Below, one piece after another: positions 19,182 through 26,486 of a stretch of 64,000 bases of DNA. Both the position numbers and the translations under genes were made by a program. The DNA lies in NCBI GenBank assembly GCA_016703065.1, contig JADJCU010000007.1, positions 1 to 64,000 on the forward strand. The letters run 5' to 3'. The notes under the pieces were generated by a model that was not told where the DNA came from, ran no database searches, and worked only from the letters and a program-made list of their open reading frames with translations. How positions within the stretch are numbered: the first letter of the stretch is position 1; the number at the start of each line of letters is the position of its first letter. The stretch is from a bacterium (lineage in GTDB: Bacteria > Electryoneota > RPQS01).

Positions 19182-20837
19182 ATGAAATCGAATCACGGAA
19201 CCACCAAGGGCGGCAAGACAGGGCGAATCAGCCGGCAGAAAGGCGTAATCATGATCGCGGCGGTCGTGATGTTGGCCGGGCTGATGTTCATTGCGACAAC
19301 TGCGTCACTCAACTCCATCGGCACGTCAAAGGTCGAAACAACTGCCTACGACGAGACGCGCACGTTCTATGCAGCGGAAGCCGCTGTGGAATGGGGTGCC
19401 GATCAGTTGCGGGATCTCCTTATGGTAAATCTCTCACCATCAGATGCGGCTCTCGACTCGTTGCCGGAACCTGACCTGTCCGGATATACGTTTGACCTGT
19501 ATGACATTGAGAGGATAGATTCAACGACGCAAGAGGTGCTAACAGCAGGCGATTATATCGGCCTCATTGGCTTTGTGGATCGCTTCCAGATCACTTCGCG
19601 AGCCATGTCGAACCGCACTTCAACCGGAATCAGCCGGGAACTTCAGCATCAGTTCATACCACTCTTTCAGTTTGGCGTGTTCTATGATGAAGACCTTGAG
19701 ATCTTCCCCGGGCCCGAAATGACCTTCGAAGGCCGTGTTCATACGAATGCAAATTTGTACATGGGAGCGGAAACCGGAATAACCTGCAACTCGTACGTTA
19801 CTGCAGGTGAGAAGATCTGGCATCATCGCAAGGATGGCTCTCACGTCGATCCTCCAGGATGGGTAAAGATAAGAGACAACCTGGGCGTACTGCAGGACAT
19901 GTATCGCGGTTCATATTGGTTGGACAACCGTCAGGCCGATTGGTCTGAAGAGGCGCTTGAAGTGTGGGGCGGTCAAGTGCGGGATGCATCGCACGGCATG
20001 TCCACGCTTCGTCTGCCGTTGCCTCCGGCTTCGGACCAACACGAGATTATTGAGCGCGCGGACACTGTGAATGATGGCGCACAGGAGATCGAGTCTAAAT
20101 ACTGGTACAAAGCTGGTATGCGTTACGTCGATGGCGCCTTGGTTGACAGCGTGGGGAACCCGCTCGTCAATAACAACTACTTTGTCTACAACGCGAACAA
20201 ATTCTATGACGACCGTGAGACCAAGTGGATGGACGTCGTGGATATTGATGTTAGCCGGATGTTGGCGGATACGGCCTATCCCGACAATGGCATTATCTAT
20301 GTCAGTGACAATCGCAATGACTGGCCTGCAGTTCGCATCAAGAACGCAACCAAGCTCCCACCGATGGGATTGACGATCGCGACAGATTTGCCAATGTACA
20401 TTCATGGAAACTACAACACCGTTCAGAAGCGCGGTTCCGCGCTCTTGTCAGACGCGATGACCTTCCTGTCGCCGAGTTGGAACGACGCGAATTCATCGGG
20501 GCCTTTGTCCGGCCGCGTTCCATCTACAATGACAGTGAATGCCTGCATCATGACGGGTCATGTGCCGTCTATTGACGGCGGCAGCTATAGCGGTGGGCTC
20601 GAGAACTTATTGCGGTTCCTGGAAAAATGGTCTACACAATGGGTGAACTACCGCGGCAGTATCATCGACCTATGGTATAGTCGTTACAACGACGAACCTT
20701 GGGTATACGGCGGATACTACACGGCCCCTAAACGTAACTGGGGATTCGACACGGATTTGTTGTCGCCGGCAAACTGGCCCCCGGGAACTCCGAAGGTTCA
20801 CACGGTACAGCGCGGCGCCTGGCGGCAGATAAGCTAA
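19182..20837 (+). CDS. PilX-like prepilin-related protein with large soluble domain
   Basis: The 551-aa protein has a basic leader with KGGKTG, then a hydrophobic helix (VIMIAAVVMLAGLMFIATTA) and the segment TRTFYAAEAAVEWGADQL, which is characteristic of PilX/PilX_N proteins. Unlike true pilins it lacks the GF-T-L-I-E site, as is common for PilX_N. Its C-terminal domain of about 450 aa is far larger than a usual PilX (about 170-200 aa) and is rich in Trp and Tyr. It may be the tip or adhesive subunit of the minor-pilin complex; this is inferred. It follows the PilW-like gene by 16 bases. Confidence 0.7.
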   Translation: MKSNHGTTKGGKTGRISRQKGVIMIAAVVMLAGLMFIATTASLNSIGTSKVETTAYDETRTFYAAEAAVEWGADQLRDLLMVNLSPSDAALDSLPEPDLSGYTFDLYDIERIDSTTQEVLTAGDYIGLIGFVDRFQITSRAMSNRTSTGISRELQHQFIPLFQFGVFYDEDLEIFPGPEMTFEGRVHTNANLYMGAETGITCNSYVTAGEKIWHHRKDGSHVDPPGWVKIRDNLGVLQDMYRGSYWLDNRQADWSEEALEVWGGQVRDASHGMSTLRLPLPPASDQHEIIERADTVNDGAQEIESKYWYKAGMRYVDGALVDSVGNPLVNNNYFVYNANKFYDDRETKWMDVVDIDVSRMLADTAYPDNGIIYVSDNRNDWPAVRIKNATKLPPMGLTIATDLPMYIHGNYNTVQKRGSALLSDAMTFLSPSWNDANSSGPLSGRVPSTMTVNACIMTGHVPSIDGGSYSGGLENLLRFLEKWSTQWVNYRGSIIDLWYSRYNDEPWVYGGYYTAPKRNWGFDTDLLSPANWPPGTPKVHTVQRGAWRQIS

Positions 20838-20848
20838 AGGACAAGAGA

Positions 20849-22009
20849 ATGAACCTGGCGATCAAGACGGCCAAGAAACCTGAAGAAAAAACGCGGCTCG
20901 CATTGCGCAGCGGTCGCTGGAAAACTGCACTCCCCTACTTCGAGGAGCTGGCGAACGCCGACGAGCAGGACTCGGCGCGCTGGAATCTTCTGGGTGACAT
21001 GAGATACCGCGCCGGTGAAAACGCTGACGCGGAGGCAGCATGGAAACACGCCCTGGACGGCTACATGCACGATGGCCTTCACGAGAACGCTCTCGGGGTC
21101 GCGCGCAAAATCGCCAGAATTCTCCCTGACGAAACAGCCGTTCATCCCAGCATCTCCGAGGCGTTCATGGGACTCGAATACTATGCTGATGCGATTGGTG
21201 CGTTTCGATCGTTCATGAAACTGAACAAATCGGCCACATCGAGTGAGCTCAAGTCGTGGTTTCGTCGCGCCATTACGTGCGACATTAGGCAGCCCCATCT
21301 GCTTGAGGAGATTTCCCATCTGTTGGGCGAATCCGGACTCGAAGACGTCGAGCTTGAGCGAGACATTCGTCTCTTCGTCGAGCGCATGAGCGAGACGAGC
21401 GACTCCTTGGTCACTGCAAACGAAGAGGATAGTTTTGAGCCGGCACCCGTATTCGAGCGAGAATACCGACTCCCGGACAGCGATGGTTTGCTATCCATCG
21501 ACGCCATTGAGACAGATGACCCTCCGGCTCTTGACCTCAATTCGTTCCAACCTGTAAGGGAAGTTGGGCCCACGTACGAAAGTCTGACCTCAAGTGGAGA
21601 GTACGAGATCCCAGCCGATATCGGATCAGATTTTCTATCGGACGGGCAAGGCAAAGATCACTTTGACCTTGGCGTCGTGTATGCCGAGATGAAGCTTTGG
21701 GATGCGGCGATCACTGAGTTTCAGACCGCCCGCAAAGACAATTCAATTCGGAGCAAGGCGACCCTCGAACTGGCGCAATGCTATAAGAACGCGAACGATC
21801 CGCACCGCGCACTCAAACTCCTTGAAGAGGAATCCGCCCTTGGAGCCTCAGAAGGCAGCGTGCAGGATGAACTCTGGTACCAGATGGGCCTAATTCATGA
21901 GGTGATTGGCAATACCTCAGAGGCGCTTGAAAGCTATGAAAAAGTCAGTCATGAATCCGCGCACAGTATCGAGGCGGCACGCAAAGCAAACTTGTTAAGA
22001 GTGCAGTAA
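20849..22009 (+). CDS. Cytoplasmic TPR-repeat protein of the pilus locus
   Basis: The 386-aa protein has no signal peptide. It contains helical TPR-like pairs at both ends (ALPYFEELANADEQDSARWN near residue 35; HFDLGVVYAEMKLWDAAITE and following near residues 270-350) around an acidic, low-complexity middle section. Such TPR proteins usually serve as adaptors in multiprotein assemblies. It opens the block of regulatory genes lying between the minor pilins and pilMNOPQ and is followed 25 bases later by the second pilT. Partners are unknown. Confidence 0.65.
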   Translation: MNLAIKTAKKPEEKTRLALRSGRWKTALPYFEELANADEQDSARWNLLGDMRYRAGENADAEAAWKHALDGYMHDGLHENALGVARKIARILPDETAVHPSISEAFMGLEYYADAIGAFRSFMKLNKSATSSELKSWFRRAITCDIRQPHLLEEISHLLGESGLEDVELERDIRLFVERMSETSDSLVTANEEDSFEPAPVFEREYRLPDSDGLLSIDAIETDDPPALDLNSFQPVREVGPTYESLTSSGEYEIPADIGSDFLSDGQGKDHFDLGVVYAEMKLWDAAITEFQTARKDNSIRSKATLELAQCYKNANDPHRALKLLEEESALGASEGSVQDELWYQMGLIHEVIGNTSEALESYEKVSHESAHSIEAARKANLLRVQ

Positions 22010-22034
22010 CAGGGCAAGTACAGGGCAAGGCAAA

Positions 22035-23129
22035 ATGGAACTAAAAGGGCTCTTAGAGCTTCTCTTCACGAAGAAAGCGTCAGATCTTCATTTACGAGTT
22101 GGTAGCGTGCCGGTTCTGCGCATTGATGGCAATCTGTTTGGAACACGGCCTGAACCGGTAACAGAGCGCGAGATGAGCGCGATTCTGAACGAGACCGTAA
22201 CGTCTCAGCAACTTGACCGGTTCTTGACGGAGAAGGAACTCGATCTCGCGCTTACCGTACCGGGCCATGGTCGAGTTCGTGTCAATGCGTACTTCCAGAA
22301 GGGTACCGCGGCTCTCGCGTTTCGCGCCATCAAGACTGTGGTACCAAGTTTCAAGGACCTCGGGTTACCGCCGACGGTTGAGCGACTTTGCGCGCAACGT
22401 CGCGGCATCATCCTTCTTACCGGCGCAACTGGTTCGGGCAAGTCTACGACCATGGCGGCGATGATTGAGCACATCAATCAAACGCGCAGCATGAACATTC
22501 TTACGATCGAAGATCCGATCGAGTTCGTGTTCTCGAACAAGAAGTCGTTAATTGCGCAGCGCGAGGTCATGATAGATACCGAGTCTTTCCTCGCGGCTCT
22601 TACTCACGCCTTGCGCGAGGATCCCGATATCATCATGGTCGGCGAGATTCGAGACCAGACGACCATGAAGATCGCTCTTCAGGCGGCAGAAACCGGGCAC
22701 CTTGTCCTGACCTCTTTGCACACTCTGAATGCGACGGAAGCCGTCAATCGAATTATCTCCTTTTTCCCACTGAACGAACAGGCACAGATTCGCATCATGC
22801 TCGCCGGCGCGCTGCAGGCAGTCATTTCGCAGCGTCTCGTGAGCCGCAAAGATGCACGGGGACGAGTGCCGCTTGTGGAGATCATGATTAACAGCGCGGC
22901 TATTCGGGAGTGTCTGACGCAAACGGACAAGATGCACATGATTGGCGGCCTGATCGAAGACGATCAAGGTACACACGGGATGCAGTCTTTCGACCAGTCG
23001 ATTATGGGACTCTATAACGAGGGGATTATCACCTTCGAAACCGCGCTTGAAAATGCGAATAACCCGAACGACCTCGAAATGGCGGTACGAGGGATTAAGT
23101 CTTCGGCATCACGGTTGACGGAAGCATAG
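22035..23129 (+). CDS. Second PilT/PilU-type retraction ATPase
   Basis: The 364-aa protein is a full-length PilT-family ATPase. Walker A GATGSGKST starts at about residue 131. It has the ILTIEDPIEFVF Asp box, the Walker B DPDIIMVGEIRD and the His box TGHLVLTSLHTLNA. It differs from the upstream PilT in the N-terminal domain and lacks the Pro-rich tail. Paralogous PilT/PilU pairs with different regulation are known in other T4P systems. Here the paralogue is embedded in a block of signalling-type genes, which suggests conditional use. Confidence 0.9.
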   Translation: MELKGLLELLFTKKASDLHLRVGSVPVLRIDGNLFGTRPEPVTEREMSAILNETVTSQQLDRFLTEKELDLALTVPGHGRVRVNAYFQKGTAALAFRAIKTVVPSFKDLGLPPTVERLCAQRRGIILLTGATGSGKSTTMAAMIEHINQTRSMNILTIEDPIEFVFSNKKSLIAQREVMIDTESFLAALTHALREDPDIIMVGEIRDQTTMKIALQAAETGHLVLTSLHTLNATEAVNRIISFFPLNEQAQIRIMLAGALQAVISQRLVSRKDARGRVPLVEIMINSAAIRECLTQTDKMHMIGGLIEDDQGTHGMQSFDQSIMGLYNEGIITFETALENANNPNDLEMAVRGIKSSASRLTEA

Positions 23130-23144
23130 GCGGCGGCTAAGGCA

Positions 23145-23780
23145 ATGCAATCGATTCACGAAATAGGCCGACGTCTCTGCGCGGAGCACTACTCCGGGAC
23201 CGTCACTTGTACCGGCGCTGACCGCGAATTGCATCTCTGGTTCGTACGCGGTGAGATCGTTCATGCAGCCGCGAAAGACGGCGCGATCGGGTGGGAAGCG
23301 CTGGCAGGCGTCAAAAACCTGCAATTGGAAGTGGCCGCACTTGAATCGGGCGTATTGCCACCGGAACGCAGTATTCGCGTTGCGACCGACCGCTTGTTGG
23401 AGGCGTTGTCGCACAGTGGCGCAGTGGGGAGCCGAAACGGAGTACACGTGCCATTGCCGTTTCACGCGCGGCTTCAGAACAAGTTCGCAGAAATACAGCG
23501 TCGAGTCAAGGGTCTGAGGGCGCTGGAGGCACATGAGTCTCTAACATCGGCCGACCACCCGGCACCCGCGGCAAACGATGCCGGCCAAGACCAGAGTGTC
23601 GGTGATCGAGTCATCATTGAAGTCAGTCCACGCGGCGCTCAGTGGCAGCACCAATCGCACGGACAAGAGCTTAAGATCAGTGCCGACGGTAGCGTTTCGA
23701 CCAGTGACTTGATGTGGGCAGGCGAGGAAATGCGCAGAGAATTCAATCGGCTGAACAAGGAAATGCCGCCAAATGAGTAG
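23145..23780 (+). CDS. DUF4388/PATAN-like regulatory protein
   Basis: The first 90 residues of this 211-aa protein follow the PATAN/DUF4388 pattern: SGTVTCTGADRELHLWFVRG, then EIVHAAAKDGAIGWEAL, and a strand pair in place of the usual G.F.F motif. Members of this family are found fused or next to receivers and pilus or gliding regulators. The C-terminal half is hydrophilic and unassigned. It lies 15 bases after the second pilT and overlaps the next start by eight bases. A role in tuning the neighbouring ATPase is an inference. Confidence 0.6.
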   Translation: MQSIHEIGRRLCAEHYSGTVTCTGADRELHLWFVRGEIVHAAAKDGAIGWEALAGVKNLQLEVAALESGVLPPERSIRVATDRLLEALSHSGAVGSRNGVHVPLPFHARLQNKFAEIQRRVKGLRALEAHESLTSADHPAPAANDAGQDQSVGDRVIIEVSPRGAQWQHQSHGQELKISADGSVSTSDLMWAGEEMRREFNRLNKEMPPNE

Positions 23781-24945
23781 CCCTGAAACACTTGACCTAC
23801 GCCTTGCCGAGCGATTGCGTCGCGCTAATTTGATCAGCGAAGAACAGCTTGATTCCGTGCGCCAGATGCAAGAGGAGTCACCTTCGTCACTCGCTGACGC
23901 TCTTGTCAGGTTGGAAATATTGAGCCATCAGGAAGTCGGCAGAATCGTCGAATCCCTTCAAGAAGTCCGATTTGTCAAGCTCGAGGACATGCAAATCGAT
24001 CGCGAAGCAGTGCGGCACATTCCCGGACGAATCGCGCGCATGCATCGCTGCATTCCTGTAAGGAGAACCGGCAACATGTTGGTGATTGCGGCTGCCGATC
24101 CGACTGACCCAAAGCTTCTTGATGCGCTGGCCGCCGTTACGGATTGCGAACTCCTTGTTCTTGCTGCCGAACCTGAGGCCGTTGAACACGCCCTGTTCAT
24201 TCACTACAGCACCGACGCTGGTGCGGGCCGACTGAACGACAATTCGGGTCGAATCGCACAAAGAAGTGAAAACGGGCAAGTCTGGTCGATCGCGACTCTC
24301 TGGCCGCACACGCTTGACACGTTTATTGACCATGACGCGGCGCGACGGGCGCGAGAGTTGGCAAAGCAAGTTGCGGCCGAATCGCCGGAGCCGATAGACG
24401 TCCCAATCCTACTGATCGGCGAGCCCGGTTCTGGCAAGACGCACCTGCTCCATGCGATCAAAACGTATCGTGCGACTCGAAATCCGCTAAGTCGGGGTCT
24501 TCTTTGGAGTGGTGTTGAGCTTGCGGCAACATACTGGGAATACCGCGCCGCTGGCCAAAGTAATACGCTGCGCTTTGAGCTGCGCGACCGTGAATGCGTT
24601 TTGATCGATGACTGCGCAGGAGCGTTCGGCGACGCAGAAGTAGAGTCAGAGTTGAGCGAACTGATCAAACATTGCCGCTCAACGGGCAGCCATGTGATCC
24701 TTGCGCTTACACCAGAGCAACATCTTACGGGTCCCGCGACGACTGAGCTTCGAACAACACTGGCTAAAGGTACGGAGGTAAGTGTGGGCGCACCGCAGAG
24801 TGAGGCCCTAATGGAGTTGATTCAAGCGCGCGTCGGAGTGGCGGGGTCGAGCCAATTGTTCGATACATCAGAGCGCGTTGAGTCTGGAATAGGCTGGCAA
24901 AGTGTAATCGAGTCGGTGAAACTGAATTCGCAAACGAAATCATGA
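23773..24945 (+). CDS. MshEN-domain protein fused to a DnaA-like AAA+ ATPase
   Basis: The 390-aa protein has an unusual architecture. Residues 1-145 form an MshEN (T2SSE_N) domain like the one at the front of PilB; its first motif starts at Arg10 and keeps Leu11, Leu15, Leu26 and Gln33, but both Gly positions are changed. Residues about 175-370 form a P-loop domain resembling DnaA/Hda/DnaC. It starts with the TLDTFIDHDAARRARELAKQ helix, then Walker A GEPGSGKTHLLHAIK at 216-230, a WSGVELAATY strand-helix and Walker B CVLIDDC near 275-281. No DnaA domain IV or GspE motor domain is present. The overlaps with the DUF4388 gene and the receiver gene indicate one translational unit. The function is unknown; it may sense cyclic-di-GMP and remodel or recruit another protein. 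Confidence 0.7.
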   Translation: MSSPETLDLRLAERLRRANLISEEQLDSVRQMQEESPSSLADALVRLEILSHQEVGRIVESLQEVRFVKLEDMQIDREAVRHIPGRIARMHRCIPVRRTGNMLVIAAADPTDPKLLDALAAVTDCELLVLAAEPEAVEHALFIHYSTDAGAGRLNDNSGRIAQRSENGQVWSIATLWPHTLDTFIDHDAARRARELAKQVAAESPEPIDVPILLIGEPGSGKTHLLHAIKTYRATRNPLSRGLLWSGVELAATYWEYRAAGQSNTLRFELRDRECVLIDDCAGAFGDAEVESELSELIKHCRSTGSHVILALTPEQHLTGPATTELRTTLAKGTEVSVGAPQSEALMELIQARVGVAGSSQLFDTSERVESGIGWQSVIESVKLNSQTKS

Positions 24946-25343
24946 TGAATACAAGTCGCGCGAGCAGGGTGCTTCTTGTCGACGACGACAGCAGATACCT
25001 TGAGCTGGTCGAGATGATGCTTGAAGGCGAAGACTATGTTGTACAAACAGAGTGCGAGGGAGACCGCCTGCGGGAACAAGCTCTGCGTTTTCATCCGGAT
25101 GTAATCGTCATGGACATCATGCTGCAGCATCAAAACGGCATTGATCTCGCCGTCCAACTCCGCCGCACCGAAGAATTCGAAGATGTACCGATCATTTTCG
25201 TCAGCGCTTGGACAGGTCGAGCGGAGCAGAAGCCGCCTCGGAACTCGATGCGTATGTTCAAGCCGTTTAGCCAGACAGAACTTGTCTCAGCGATCAACAC
25301 CGCGTTGCGGACCGGGCGGGAAATAGGTGACGAACATGAGTAG
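24942..25343 (+). CDS. Single-domain response regulator (CheY-like receiver)
   Basis: The 133-aa receiver has the acidic pair in VLLVDDDS (residues 12-17), the phospho-acceptor Asp58 in VIVMDIML, the switch Ser in IIFVSAW, and the conserved Lys in MFKPFS. No output domain follows. It overlaps the ATPase fusion gene by four bases and the kinase-like gene by eight. It is probably phosphorylated by a kinase encoded elsewhere, because the adjacent kinase-like protein appears to lack the phospho-acceptor His. Confidence 0.88.
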   Translation: MMNTSRASRVLLVDDDSRYLELVEMMLEGEDYVVQTECEGDRLREQALRFHPDVIVMDIMLQHQNGIDLAVQLRRTEEFEDVPIIFVSAWTGRAEQKPPRNSMRMFKPFSQTELVSAINTALRTGREIGDEHE

Positions 25344-26457
25344 CAATGCGCAGCTTTCAGAAAGCCGCAGTCTAATGTGCGAAGTGACCCGAAACGCAAT
25401 GCAGGACTTCGTCTACGTTGTAGATGCAACCGGTCGCTTGATTGATGCAAACGAGCGCTTTTTGCACGAGGCGATCAAACTTGGCGCCTCTGCCGAGGGA
25501 ACGAGCATTGAATCGCTGATTGTAGATGAGGATCGCTCCATCGCCCGCCGGATTTGGCAAAGTGTCGCCGAGACTCGAAAACCAGAACGCAGTTATCGCA
25601 AGATGCGAAACGCCGCTGGTGCCACTCGCGTATTGGATGTCATGGAAACCGCAGCGATAGCCAATGGCAAGGTCATCGGTGTGGTCGGCGTCGCTCGCGA
25701 CATCAGTGAAGAGAGTGCGCTTGAAGACCGGATTTGGGACACACAGGAAAATAGCGAAGCAGCACTCGAGTATGCGGTGCGCGCTTCGCTTGGGCTGATT
25801 AAGGGTTATGTCTTTTCACTGCAACGGATGGAACGCTTACCGCAGGAACAGCGCAATCGCTACGGCAAAGTAATCGTCGAGGAGATTGAAACACTAAGCC
25901 GAAACATCGAGAATCTCCTCATCAATCGAGGACACTATGACGAAGCGGGCGACGGTGAACTGTGTGACGTTGCACAGATTGTCAGCGAAGTAGTCACGTT
26001 GTTGAGGCCGGAAGCGGAGCGCCGTGAGATTGTACTCCAGGTCGAGACCAGTCATCCCGAAGTGATGTTGCACTGTCACAGCGAAGCGGTACATCGTGTG
26101 CTCCTCAACCTTGTCGATTACTGCATGCTCCGGATTACGCATAGGGGCCAGGTGCAGATACGAATTACGGATTCTGGCGAGTACATTGATATTACCCTTC
26201 GGGATACCGGGCAGTCTCTGAGTGAAAAGGATGTCGCAAATTTATTCTGCGAAGTCCTGCCGATCGGAAGCGAAGCAGACAGCGGTACAGTTGGTAGTAG
26301 AGTGGACCTGTACGTTGCGCGGCTCCTCTGTGACTCGTTGGGCGGCGGCCTGATTGCTCGGCCGACCGCTGATGGGCACATGGAATTCGCGGTAATGTTT
26401 CCCCGGCAAGCCGCGATCGCGGAGGGCCCGGGGACAGCGATGCTGCAGCATCAATAA
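25336..26457 (+). CDS. PAS-domain histidine-kinase-like protein, probably a pseudokinase
   Basis: The 373-aa protein contains an N-terminal PAS domain (DFVYVVDATGRLIDANERFL to GVARDISEES, residues about 15-125), a helical-hairpin dimerisation region and a C-terminal GHKL-like ATPase fold. In the hairpin, EYAVRASLGLIKGY aligns with the usual SHELRTPLTSIKGY but has Tyr where the phosphorylated His should be. An N-box is partly kept (VHRVLLNLVDYC), while the G1 box reads DTGQSL instead of D-x-G-x-G. I infer impaired or absent autophosphorylation. ATG 25336 is preferred over GTG 25327. It overlaps the receiver gene and may bind or modulate it. Confidence 0.7.
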   Translation: MSSNAQLSESRSLMCEVTRNAMQDFVYVVDATGRLIDANERFLHEAIKLGASAEGTSIESLIVDEDRSIARRIWQSVAETRKPERSYRKMRNAAGATRVLDVMETAAIANGKVIGVVGVARDISEESALEDRIWDTQENSEAALEYAVRASLGLIKGYVFSLQRMERLPQEQRNRYGKVIVEEIETLSRNIENLLINRGHYDEAGDGELCDVAQIVSEVVTLLRPEAERREIVLQVETSHPEVMLHCHSEAVHRVLLNLVDYCMLRITHRGQVQIRITDSGEYIDITLRDTGQSLSEKDVANLFCEVLPIGSEADSGTVGSRVDLYVARLLCDSLGGGLIARPTADGHMEFAVMFPRQAAIAEGPGTAMLQHQ

Positions 26458-26486
26458 GGCAGGCCGAAAAAAACAAGGGCAAGAAA

